Source: Mauremys mutica | Lineage: Eukaryota; Chordata; Testudines; Geoemydidae | Length of the DNA: 64,000 nt | Assembly (NCBI RefSeq): GCF_020497125.1 | Contig: NC_059081.1 | Location: 60,532,768-60,596,767 of the forward strand | Reading direction: 5' to 3' | Part shown: positions 36,109 through 45,457 of the stretch, piece by piece | Layout of the letters: every line of letters starts with the position of its first letter | Numbering within the stretch: the first letter of the stretch is position 1 | The notes under the pieces: model-generated | Databases searched by the model: none | What the model was told of the DNA's origin: nothing | What the model saw: only the letters and a program-made list of their open reading frames with translations | Position numbers and translations under genes: made by a program

Positions 36109-37121
36109 GTGTAATAAGACACTGTTTGTGGAAAACAGCAATTTACCTGTTAAGGGAGAGGAAGGGAAAGAAAGTTTAGATGAGCATAGGCTGCCTTCTG
36201 AGCTGATGGCTTTGCCTAATCAGCAGTTTGGGAAGGCAAGGTTAGTGGAACATGAGTATCCTTATACCTTACCTGTTACCAGTATGGAGAATTGTGACAG
36301 TGAAGGAATGTTCCTGTGTCTGTTAGGGGTAATGACTTGCCTATGAAGGGAGCTACCCCAATCTCCAAGCAATTGTCTGTGAACAGCCATGTGTTCTGGG
36401 ACAAAGGAAAGGATATAAGCTGTTTGTCTGTTAAAGGGGACTGTTTCTGTTTGCAGAGCAGACAGAAGAAGGCTGTCAGCCTATGATGGTTGAAAATTTA
36501 TCAGCTGACCCAAAGTTGGTTCTGGATATAACTAAAGCCCAGGAAGGAAGTATTCCTAAATTTGTGTCTGCTGGGGATGGTGACATTGTAATTAGGTTGC
36601 ATCCAGTTAATGTCATAAATAGCTCCCAGAGACCAAGCGATTCTGGTGCTTCTGTTTTGCCTGTTGCTAGTGTGTTGCTGGGTAAAATGACCGCTCGGTT
36701 AACCAGGACACAAGGAAAGCATGAATGTGATTTAACTGTTACACCCACTAACAGTGTGAAAACTTGTAACAAGGAGGAAATGATTCCTAAGCTTGTGTGT
36801 GGCAGAGGGAAAGAAAGTGCTTCTAACCTTTTGACTAGTGAGTCTATCAGCTTGCCTGAAAGGGGGTTATGTAAAAATCCTCGTGATGGGCCAGAGGTGA
36901 TTCTGGATTTAAGTGAAACCCAGGAATAGTCTGTTGTTGCTCAGGAAAATGTTCCTTTAGAGCAAGCCCTAGGTGAAAAGGGTAAGGGCAGAATTTCTGT
37001 GGAAAATGGGTTGTTGCTTAGAAAGATTCCTGAAGAGAAAAATCTTCAGGGTAGTTTTTGCAAGCAGTTTGCTGCAACTGATGGGTGTGGAAGTGAGTTG
37101 ATTGAGTTAACTCAGGGTGAA

Positions 37122-37410
37122 TGAGGCCTTGGCTACACTGGTGCTTTACAGCGCTGCAACTTTCTCGCTCAGGGGTGTGAAAAAACACCCCCCTGAGCGC
37201 AGCAAGTTACAGCGCAGTAAAGCGCCTGTGTAAACAGTGCCCTGTGCTCCCAGCGCTTTAAGGTAATCCCCACGGGGAGGTGGAGTACCTGCAGTGCTGG
37301 GAGAGCTCTCTCCCAGTGCTGGCGCCGTGACCACACTCGCACTTCAGACTGCTGCTGCGGGAGCGCTCCTGCAGCAGTGCTGTACAGCTGCAAGTGTAGC
37401 CATACCCTCA
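37122..37410 (-). mobile_element. GCGCTG-rich MITE, copy 2, inverted
   Basis: Termini TGAGGCCTTGGCTACAC and AAGTGTAGCCATACCCTCA are inverted. Its reverse complement follows copy 1 throughout: the same CTTCAGACTGCTGC-type hairpin, the GGAGAGCTCTCTCCCAG block, a CCCCACGGGGA block and the final hairpin. One notable inner palindrome is TCAGGGGTGTGAAAAAACAC with its partner. Confidence 0.75.
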
Positions 37411-37944
37411 CTGTATAGAGAAAGCAACAGTTTGTTTGGGAGGCTTGTTTCAGTTCCTAACTGCCAGAGTCTTTCTGAGGTGTATAGATCCACTCCCAGT
37501 GTGGATAACTTTGAGGAGATTTCAGATGGAATAAAAATCGTTACGGACTTTAAACAGCCCGATAAGCTTAACCAGCTTGTTGGGAAGAGCGTGGTGTTGG
37601 AACTGTCTCCATGTTGATTCTTTGAGTAAACAGTCTGTATCTCAGGTTCAGAGGGAAGACTGGACTGCTGAATCTGCAGAGCAGGAGGACAGTTGTGCAG
37701 TTAATCTCTCGAGAACACAGGGGATGGCAAGTAAACTCATTTCTAGACACTTTGGAAGTGTCTTGTACTCTCTTAGTGGACTTGACATCTGATTCCATGT
37801 GGAAGCAGAGGTTGGTAATGGATGGACAAAAGAACCTTCAGTCTAACATGCTAGTGAAAATGGATGGTATCTCTTTAAGGCAGAGTCCAACCTTGGAATT
37901 GGTAACAGTTAAGGATCTGAAAATTTAGGAAGCCTGGGATCTGA

Positions 37945-38215
37945 TTCGAATACCTGGCGGCGGTCCAGGTCTTCGGCAGCACGTCGGTGGAGGGTCCTTT
38001 ACTTGCTCCGGGTCTTCCGCAGCACTGAAGGACCCACCGCCAAAATGCCGCCGAATACCCAGACCGCCGCCAGGTCAGTACAAAAAATTAAAAAGGTGCC
38101 TAAGTTAGGCACTCTTCTTTAGGGTGCAGGGCCCTCTTAAGCACTGGCGCGGGGCCCTCTTAGGCCTGGGGTCCAATTCAGGGGAATCGGGGGAATCGGC
38201 CTAAAGCTGGTCCTG
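37945..38215. mobile_element. GC-rich hAT-type element in the LTR element
   Basis: CTTCGGCAGCACGTCGGTGG and TCTTCCGCAGCACTGAAGG are imperfect repeats, followed by CAAAATGCCGCCGAATACC and a right end CTAAAGCTGGTCCTG. The last phrase is like the end at 163. Its style also resembles 41085-41429. I see no matching duplication, so the left end may be truncated. Confidence 0.5.
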
Positions 38216-38302
38216 TGTCGTGTTGATGTAAATTACTTGACTGACTAGGGGGAGAAAGACCTGCCTGTAGCTGTTAGCAGAAAGGACACACCCAGCCGGC
38301 CA

Positions 38303-38896
38303 ATGAATTCGGTTAAGCAAAAGAGCTCAGATTTTGACCCTGCAGAACAGGAAGAAAGGGGAAACGTTTATCATGCTAATGAAAGCCACAGGTTATCCTT
38401 AAAATGCCAGAACCACAATGGTATTGAGCCAAAAGCGTGGCATGACAAAAATAAACGTAAATGTACACCTGCAATTAATTTAATGTTAATATTAATGCTA
38501 ATGTTAACTTCTGTGACTGTGTTGCTAATAATAAGAACTGTAAAAATGTATAATGTGCCTAATCTTTTGGAAAAACCCTTGAATATGTTAAGAGTAGTAC
38601 ATAAAAGCACACTTTATGTTAAAAGACCTTGTGATACTAATATTTCACAGTTACTGCCTGTAACTAATCTGGAAACTGTACACAGAAAAGACATTGCAAA
38701 CCTAATGTGCTGTATGAGAAAGGAAACTGAGGCACACTACCATATTGCTTTCATGGTTAAATGCCAAGATTCCTACACTATGAAGAATGTTAATACCTAC
38801 ATTGACTTGTTGTTAATTGGGTGCCAAATATTTGAGAGGAGTGGTCTATATAATCTGGTTTCTTGTCTCCAACAATGGCAATTATCAGATGTTTAA
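38303..38896 (+). CDS. Unknown 197-residue protein with one membrane segment
   Basis: An uninterrupted frame from ATG at 38303 to a stop at 38894. It has a basic, hydrophilic N-terminal half, then DKNKRKCTPAINLMLILML leading into a hydrophobic stretch of about 20 residues (residues 58-77) ended by IIRTVK. A C-terminal part with six or seven cysteines follows. One segment after a basic cluster suggests a type II or leader-anchored membrane protein. It lies at the 3' end of the LTR element, where an env-like gene could sit, but I recognise no envelope motif. It may instead be a captured or chance frame. Composition is A/T-rich like its surroundings. Treat it as hypothetical. Confidence 0.3.
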   Translation: MNSVKQKSSDFDPAEQEERGNVYHANESHRLSLKCQNHNGIEPKAWHDKNKRKCTPAINLMLILMLMLTSVTVLLIIRTVKMYNVPNLLEKPLNMLRVVHKSTLYVKRPCDTNISQLLPVTNLETVHRKDIANLMCCMRKETEAHYHIAFMVKCQDSYTMKNVNTYIDLLLIGCQIFERSGLYNLVSCLQQWQLSDV

Positions 38897-39059
38897 GAAA
38901 AACAAATATAAAAAACTCTGAAGTGGGAAATTATGGTATAAACTACTAATATGGGAAGTTTCTTCTTCACTCTTTCAGAGATTGATTGATGCCCTGAAGT
39001 ATAAAGGTTTATATCCTTTCCAGACTTTCAGAGATTTTATTATCTTTACTATTGTAACT
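38897..39059. other. Junction after the LTR element
   Basis: AT-rich sequence with no LTR, polypurine tract or duplication that would mark the element's right end. The element is therefore truncated somewhere near here. Confidence 0.4.
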
Positions 39060-39290
39060 CTAGATGTTTTCATTATCCATAGAAATTCCAATCCTTTTTT
39101 TAAAAAAATCTACTAAATTATTGGCCTCAATTAAACCTTTGTGGCAATGAGTTCCTCTGGTGAATTGTTCATTGTTTAAAAAAGGGTATTTCCTTTTATC
39201 TGTTTTAAATGTTCTACTCTATCAGTGTGATTGAATGCCCCTTTTCTCTTGCATTTTGAGAGAATAAATAAAAATGCTTAATCTACCAAT
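39060..39290 (-). repeat. CR1-like LINE fragment, part 1
   Basis: ATTGGCCTCAATTAAACCTT, TGTGGCAATGAGTTCCTCTG and GAATGCCCCTTTTCTCTTGC follow the complement of a CR1-type 3' region. A related stretch is at 46620-46925. The sequence appears to continue at 40927 after the hAT palindrome. Confidence 0.5.
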
Positions 39291-39677
39291 TAGGGCTGTC
39301 GATTAATCACAGTTAATTCATGGGATTAACTCAAAAAAATTAACCGTGATTAATTGCAGTTTTAATCACACTGTTAAACAGTAGAATGCCAATTGAAATG
39401 TATTAAATGTTTTGGATGTTTTTCCTACATTTTCATATATATTGTATTCTGTGTTGTAATAGAAATCAAAGTGTATATTATTTTTATTATAAATATTTGC
39501 ACTCTAAAAATTAAAAACAAAAGAAATATTATTTTTCAGTTCACCTCATACAAGTACTGTAGTGCAATCTCTTTGTTGTGAAAGTGTAACTTACAAATGT
39601 AGAAATTTTTTTTGTTACATAACTGCAGTCAAAAACAAAACAATGTAAAACTTCAGAGCCTACAAGTCCACTCAGTC

Positions 39678-39896
39678 CTACTTCTTGTTCATCCAATCAC
39701 TAAGACAAACAATTTTGTTTACATTTACAGGAGATAATGCTGCCCTCTTCTTATTTACAGTGTCACCAGAAAGTGAGAACAGGCATTTGCATGGCACTTT
39801 TGTAGCTGGCATTGCAAGGTATTTACATGCTAGATATGCTAAACATTCATATGCTCCTTCATGCTTCAGCCACCATTCCAGAGGACACGTTTCCAT
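39678..39896 (-). pseudogene. hAT transposase C-terminal dimerisation domain, left copy
   Basis: The 72-codon frame reads CPLEWWLKHEG, then YLAMPATKVPCK, LFSLSGDTVNKKRAALSP and VNKIVCLSDW. This is the hATC domain that closes hAT transposases, with its conserved W, P and SxxG-like positions. It is intact in this copy but has no upstream catalytic part on the same strand. Confidence 0.85.
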
Positions 39897-40104
39897 GCTG
39901 ATAATGCTTGTTAAAAAATGTGTTAATTAAATTTGTGACTGAACTCCTTGGGGGGAGAATTGTATGTCCTCTGCTCTGTTTTACCCGCATTCTGCCATAT
40001 ATTTCCTGTTCTAGCAGTCTTGGATGATGACCCAGCACATGTTCATTTTAACAACACTTTCACCGCAGATTTGACAAAGGCAAAGAAGGTACCAATGTGG
40101 GATT

Positions 40105-40575
40105 TCTAAAGATAGCTACAGCATTTGCCCCAGATTTAAGAATCTGAAGTGCCTTCCAAAATCTGAGAGGGGCGAGGTGTGGAGTATGCTTTCAGAAGTC
40201 TTAAAAGAGCAACACTCCGATGCAGAAACTACAGAACCCGAACCACCAAAAAAGAAAATCAATCTCCTGCTGGTGGCATCTGACTCAGATAATGAAAATG
40301 AACATGCCTCGATCCACACTGCTTTGGATTGTTAGCGAGCAGAACACGTCATCAGCATGGATGCATGTCCCCTGGAATAGTGGTTGAAGCATGAAGGGAC
40401 ATATGAATCTTGAGCGCATCTGGCATGTGAATATCTTGCAACACTGGCTACAATAATGCCATGCAAATGCTTGGTCTCGCTTTCAGGTGATATCGTAAAC
40501 AAGAAGCGGGCAGCATTATCTCCTTCAAATGTAAACAAACTTGTTTGTCTGAGAGATTGGTTGAACAAGAAGTAG
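40105..40575 (+). pseudogene. hAT transposase C-terminal part, right copy
   Basis: This is the opposed copy of the same domain. From 40357 the frame reads MDACPLE, a stop, WLKHEGTYES, another stop, then LSLSGDIVNKKRAALSP and NVNKLVCLRDWLNKK with the natural stop at 40573. Upstream, about 40115-40330, broken pieces of the preceding region are readable (NLKCLPKSER, then EPEPPKKKINLLLVASDSD). Two internal stops make it non-functional. Confidence 0.8.
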
Positions 40576-40926
40576 GACTGAGTGGACATGCAGGCTCTAA
40601 AATTTTACATTGTTTTATTTTTAATGCAGTTTTTTTGTACATAATTCTACATTTGTAAGTTCAACTTTCATGATAAGGAGATTCACCTAATATAAGTACT
40701 GTAGTGCAATTGAAAAATACAATTTCTTTTGTTTTTTTTACAATGCAAATACTTGTAATCAAAAATAAATATACAGTGAGCACTGTACACTTTGTATTCT
40801 GTGTTGTAATTGAAATAAATATATTTGAAAATGTAGAAAACATCTAAAAATATTTAAATAAATGATATTATATTATTAGCAGTGCGATTAATTGCGATTA
40901 ATTTTTTTAACTGCTTGACAGCCCTA

Positions 40927-41034
40927 TATACAATTCATTGTTTATCCTGTCCCCTCAAATGTTCAGCTTCTCTCTAAAATTAAACAATCCTGATCTTTTC
41001 AATTCTTCTTCATAGTCTTCTTCATAGGCTGTAT
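40927..41034 (-). repeat. CR1-like LINE fragment, part 2
   Basis: TTTATCCTGTCCCCTCAAAT, GTTCAGCTTCTCTC and TCTTCAATTCTTCTTCATA fit the continuation of 39060-39290 in the complement of a CR1-type 3' region. Confidence 0.4.
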
Positions 41035-42800
41035 TTTAAAGAAGCCTTATTGAGGGTATTTTAAAGAAGCCGATGTGCAGAAAGCAGGAGCGGCGCCAGG
41101 GTTTCTGGCGCCCCTAGGCAGAATTTGGGGGGCGGCATTTTGTGTGCTCCCCATGGGGCGCGCAGGAGCTTCCAGTTCCACTCCCATTGCGCCGCCGAAG
41201 AAGGACCCTCCACCGAAATGCCGCAGGCGACAGCGGCAGTCATTGAGCTGCTCAATTGCCTGCTGCTGTTTTCCGCGGCACGTCGGCAGAAGGTCCTTCT
41301 TCAGCGGCGCGACGGGAGCAGAACCAGAAGCTCCCGTACACCCCGTGGGGAGCGCACAAAATGCCGCCCCCCCGAATCCTGGCACCCTAGGCGACTGCCT
41401 AGGGTCGCCTAATGGAAGCACCGTCCCTGGCAGAAAGAATAGCAAATATGGCAGGCGATCAGCTTGGTTTAACAGTGAAATCTTCGGTGAGCTTAAACAC
41501 AAAAAGGAAGCTTACAAGAAGTGGAAACTTGGTCAGATGACTAGGAAGAAGGATAAAAATATTGCTAGTGTGTGCAGAAGTGTAATCAGGGAGGCCAAAA
41601 CACAACTGGAGTTGCAGCTAGCCGGGGATGTGAAGGGTAACAAGAAGGGTTTCTACAGGTATGTTAGCAACAAGAAAAAGGTCAGGGAAAGTGTGGGACC
41701 CTTAATGAATGAGAGAGGCAACCTAGTGACAGCTGATGTGGAAAAAGTTGAAGTTTATTTTTTTAACCTCGGTCTTCACAGATAAGGTCAGCTCCCACAG
41801 TGCTGTCCTGGGCAACACAATATGGGGAGGAGGTGAGCAGCCTTCAGTGGTGAAAGAACAGCGCAAGGACTGTTTAGAAAAGGTGGACATGCACAAATCC
41901 ATGGGTCCAGATCTAATGCATCTGAGGGTGCTGAAGGAATTGGCTGATGTGATTGGAGAGCCATTGGCCATTATCTCTGAAAACTCGTGGCGATCGGGGG
42001 AGGTCCCGGATGACTGGAAAAAGGCAAATGTAGTGCCATTCTTTAAAAAAGGGAAGAAGGAGAACCCGGCAAACTACAGACCAGTCAGCCTCACCTCAGT
42101 CCCTGGAAAAATCATGGAACAGGTCCTCAAGGAAACCATTTTGAATCACATGGAGGAAAGGAAGGTGATCAGGAACAGTCAACATGGATTCACCAAGGGA
42201 AAGTCATGCCTGACCAACCTGATTGCCTTCTATGATGAGATAACTGGCTCTGTGGATATGGGGAAAGCGGTGGACATGATATATCTTGACTTTAGCAAAG
42301 CTTTTGATACCATCTCCCACAGTATTCTTGCCAGAAAGTTAAAAAAAGTATGAATTGGATGAATGGACTGTCAGGTGAATAGAAAGCTGGCTAGACTGTC
42401 AGGCTCAATGAGTAGTGATCAATGGCCCAATGTCTAGTAGGCAGCCGGTATCAAGCGGAGTGCCCCAGGTGTCGGTCCTGCGGCCGGTTTTGTTCAACAT
42501 CTTTATTCATGATCTGGATGATGGAATAGATTGCATCCTCAGCAAGTTCATGGATGACACTAAGCTGCGGGGAGAGGTAGATACGCTGGAGGGTAGAGAG
42601 AGGCTCCAGAGTGACTTAGACAAATTGGAGGATTGGGCCAAAAGAAATCTAATGAGGTTCAACAAGGACAAGTGCAGAGTCCTGCACTTAGGATAGAAGA
42701 ATCCCATGCACCAGCACAGGCTGGGGACCGACTGGCTAAGTAGCAGTTCTGCAGAAAAGGACCTGGGGATTACAGTGGACGAGAAGCTGGATATGAGTGA
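41035..42800 (+). pseudogene. CR1 LINE reverse-transcriptase remnant
   Basis: The CR1 ORF2 frame is readable with breaks. First come GRRSAWFNSEIFGELKHKKE and NKKGFYRYVSNKKK; a frameshift lies near 41750. Then come WRSGEVPDDWKKANVVPFFK, NYRPVSLTSVPGK, HGFTKGKSCLTNLIAFYD and MIYLDFSKAFDTISHSIL, another break near 42352, and then [20 protein letters not shown]. The catalytic aspartates are kept (FMDD, where CR1 usually has FADD). The copy ends abruptly at about 42800 in the middle of ORF2, with no CR1 3' UTR. A hAT element (41085-41429) interrupts its 5' end. Dead copy, same sense as the host gene. Confidence 0.9.
41077..41437. mobile_element. GC-rich hAT element with perfect 8-bp duplication, inside CR1
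   Basis: The 345-bp core 41085-41429 starts CAGGAGCGGCGCCAGGG and ends GGAAGCACCGTCCCTG. GCAGAAAG lies exactly on both sides (41077-41084 and 41430-41437). The flanks join into an uninterrupted CR1 sequence. Inner landmarks are TTCTGGCGCCCCTAGGCAG and ACCCTAGGCGACTGCCTAGG. The exact duplication proves this GC-rich class moves as hAT elements. Confidence 0.9.
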
Positions 42801-43789
42801 TCCCATGTGCCAGGTCACAATGCCTGGAGCGGGCGGGACAGGCCCAGTACCATGGCACAGGAGCCACCACTGCACAGTGAGTGTCAGGCAGGCTCATTCT
42901 GCAACTGCAGGGCATCCCAACCACGCCACCTGGGCCCCCAAAATGAAATGAAAAACTATAAAATGAAAAAGGGTTTCACAGGGGTCTACTCATCAGCAAC
43001 GTGGAGCCAAATTTGTGAAATTGTATCCACAATTAGTTTCTATGGTAACTGTATCTCAGAGCACAAACACAAACAGAACTGGCAGGAGGCACCTGATTTT
43101 ATTTTCTCTGTAAGAAACAATCAGAAGATTGATGTTTCAGGTTGTTACAATGCACACATCTAATGTAGGTACTTTTTACTTATGTAGTGACTACATGTTT
43201 TCCTTGGTAAACACCCAGTAAATTTCATCATTTCTTGTTACTGTACGTTGACTGCTGTTATACTTAGTAGGCTTAAAAGTAATCACCAGGAAGCTTGCAT
43301 TCCAGTTTAGAATTTGGAATTAACTACCCGTGTGTATCATTTATCCTGTATCCTCTATCATGCATCAAGCAGGTAGACCGTATTTTACATGATTTTTGTG
43401 CTCAGTAACCAAAAGCTTAAATCTGTTTTCTTTCCTTTGCTTTTCCGCAAAAAGTTCTGGGATTGTCTATCACCAGAGTACCCAGCTATTTAAGGAAAAT
43501 TACCAAACTGCTCAAATTAGAAGTGTGAGAACAGCTGAAGTGACTGTGAATTTTTGTATTCACTTTCTGTATAAAACGTGTCACTTTTACTGGTGGAAAA
43601 ATGAACAAAATAATCTGTTTGGCCTTCTACCTGCCTTATAAAATCTAGGACAGTGATTTTTTCCCCCTAAGTGAGATACTATTAAAGTAGGGTTATTTCA
43701 AATCAGAGATGATTATTTTCTGGTACTCATCAACCCCTTAAGATCCCCTTACCATTTTGATTCAAATCAAGAGGCATTAGCCAAGGTCC
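42801..43789. other. Intronic stretch, nothing firm recognised
   Basis: From 42801 to about 42950 the sequence is GC-richer (GCCTGGAGCGGGCGGGACAG) and may belong to another repeat that cut the CR1. After that it is AT-rich unique-looking sequence. Confidence 0.45.
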
Positions 43790-44400
43790 CCTCCAGAATA
43801 AGTTGTTCACTTAGCAAAAGGCTCGATTATTACTAATATTAGCTCGGAATATTAGGCGGCAGACTTGGCATAATGCTACTAGTCTACAATAATTCCTGAA
43901 ACTCTCTCTGCCTAGCAACTTTGTCTGATAATACATCTGTTTACACTGGACTTGTATTTTGTTATGGATCTCTAAGAGATATTGTACATGAAAACATTAT
44001 ATACAGGTGAATAAGCCTAATTAACTCACTGCACAAACTTTCCATCACGACAGATTTTAAATCTCTTTAGTGAAACTGACGTATTGTGCATAAATGCCAA
44101 GATTGACAGAAGGGTGCTCTCTAACCTGTAGAATGTGAAAAACATGTTACTTTTAGTTTTTGATTCCTCTTTTTATAATCAGACATTTACAGAAAGCCGA
44201 GTGTGATTTATTCTTCTCTTCTTAATGAATTGTTAAGAAGTGTTTGAAAAGGCATTAAATCTTCCCTTCTGCCATGAATCTGTAAAGGGGGAAGAGGATT
44301 TTAAATGGCCTCACGGTATATTGCTTTATAAAACTGCTGATTCTAGCAGTGCCAGAATAGGACTACATACTAATGTAGGGAACACTGAATGCAGTCACTG
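43790..44400. promoter_or_regulatory. Candidate conserved non-coding element
   Basis: Repeat-free sequence about 0.8-1.4 kb upstream of the second exon. It includes CGGAATATTAGGCGGCAGAC, GCCTAATTAACTCACTGCAC, CTGACGTATTGTGCATAAAT and AAGCCGAGTGTGATTTATTC. The texture is of the kind often conserved among amniotes, but this is inference. Confidence 0.22.
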
Positions 44401-45215
44401 AGCTTTCAGCATTTATGGAGGAAAAGACTAATAGCTCCGTTTTAACAAGGCTCTTAACACTTGGGCCATCAGCAGGCATTGAGTGAGTGAAATTGGGAGA
44501 ACTCCTATGAGCTAAAAGTATCTAAGTTCAGCATTCTTACCTCAGTTTGAGCCTTCCTGATAGGATTTCACACTCCAGCCAACTAGAGCTGCCATCTTGA
44601 AAACAAACCAAGTAGAGAGCTGATGTTTTCACTGAGTGCATTAATGCTTCACCTCTGAAATGACACTAGAGCATGAAAAATGCACTGACGTCCCTGTTGG
44701 ATATTCAGCTTTACAGCGGTGTTAGGGAAAGCTTCTAGATTTGTGTTGTGAATGAGAGCAAAGGTTGTTTATATCACATTTTTACTGTAGAAAAATTAAC
44801 AACAGATGATAAACAGATCTGGAACTAGTATGTAAACTCATTCTTTCTTTTGACTAACGTGTGCATTACTCAGCAATATTAAAATGCTTTTATGTAATCA
44901 GGTTTATCTCCTGATTTTACTGAATTACAGGTGGGAGACTAACCAAAAAAGTTTACAGTATCCCTGCTGGCCTACTGCCAAGGGAACTGCACTGAGGAAC
45001 ATACCTGTTCTAAACAGTCCTTTGATATGGAACCCTTTCTTGTTAGCAGTGATAAGATTAAGTATGGGATTTGTGGAGTCTCTGAGCTCTGCCTTTCTTT
45101 TGTTGATTTTGGCACCCTGCAGCATCATTTGTTCTCTGATTATCATTTTGAGATGCATTGTCAGTAACCGGGGTGTATAATTGATCTTCATCTCTAATTA
45201 CTCTTCTCTCCACAG
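44401..45215. other. Intron end before the second exon
   Basis: Unique-looking sequence leading into a pyrimidine-rich acceptor (ATTACTCTTCTCTCCACAG). Nothing else is recognised. Confidence 0.5.
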
Positions 45216-45295
45216 GTGTCTGGAAAAGGTCCAGATGGGAGTTCACACAATCTCCACTTTGAAGGGATGGAAAGGCAATATGCATCCTTACCCAG
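45216..45295 (+). CDS. PARD3B: PARD3B internal coding exon, following the 14984 exon
   Basis: The 80-bp exon starts in phase 0 with VSGKGPDG, continues NLHFEGMERQYASLP and ends with the first two bases (AG) of an Arg or Ser codon before the GTACAT donor. GMERQYASLPR is the PARD3B-specific counterpart of the PARD3 phrase QRQYSSLPRQ, as I remember both proteins. The phase agrees exactly with the exon at 14984-15119. Since 80 is not a multiple of three, skipping it would shift the frame. Reading on through the donor gives 42 more codons to a stop at 45420-45422, with AATAAA at 45458, so an alternative terminal exon is possible. The normal last exons lie beyond the window. Confidence 0.92.
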
Positions 45296-45457
45296 GTACA
45301 TCATTGAGGCTTCCTCATGCACTGATTCTATCTGCATAGAACAGCCGCCTGGCTCTGAAATGAGGGATTATGTTGCAGTTTTGTCGCTGCCTTCTGCTGA
45401 TGATTTAGTGCCATCTTTATAACTGTATTAATAATTTAGACAGTTGATTTAAAAAAA

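Larger units (their letters stand above)
35669..37944 (+). pseudogene. Decayed linker region of the LTR element
   Basis: Outside the two MITEs the sequence keeps a protein-like character in broken frames at 35631-35830, 36128-36346, 36483-36929 and 37411-37930. A loosely repeated phrase occurs: LALDKAQED, LVLDITKAQEG and VILDLSETQE. This suggests a tandemly repeated, low-complexity segment after the protease. Reverse transcriptase, RNase H and integrase motifs are not found anywhere in the element. Confidence 0.45.
39291..40926. mobile_element. 1.64-kb palindromic hAT element with two transposase ends
   Basis: The termini are TAGGGCTGTCGATTAATCAC and the complement of CTTGACAGCCCTA. The outer 600 bases on each side are inverted copies of one another, for example CAAGTACTGTAGTGCAATCT against TATAAGTACTGTAGTGCAAT and their flanks. 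The central 400 bp carry one more piece of the transposase frame on +. Two opposed copies of the transposase C-terminus are present (39678-39896 on -, 40357-40575 on +). The element interrupts a CR1-like fragment (39060-39290 and 40927-41034). I could not settle an exact 8-bp duplication. Confidence 0.8.
15120..45215 (+). other. PARD3B: PARD3B intron, 30.1 kb
   Basis: Bounded by the GTAGGT donor at 15120 and the CTCTTCTCTCCACAG acceptor ending at 45215. The flanking exons join at a phase-0 boundary (TGG then GTG) and give a continuous PARD3B peptide. No additional cassette exon with matching phase and homology was seen within it. Confidence 0.85.

Noticed and set aside
38897..39290. Searched for a 3' LTR of the 33503 element
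   Set aside because: No sequence resembling 33503-34569 occurs downstream within the window.
41047..41502. Long frames on both strands rich in P, A and G
   Set aside because: Produced by the GC-rich hAT element 41085-41429 and its CR1 flanks.
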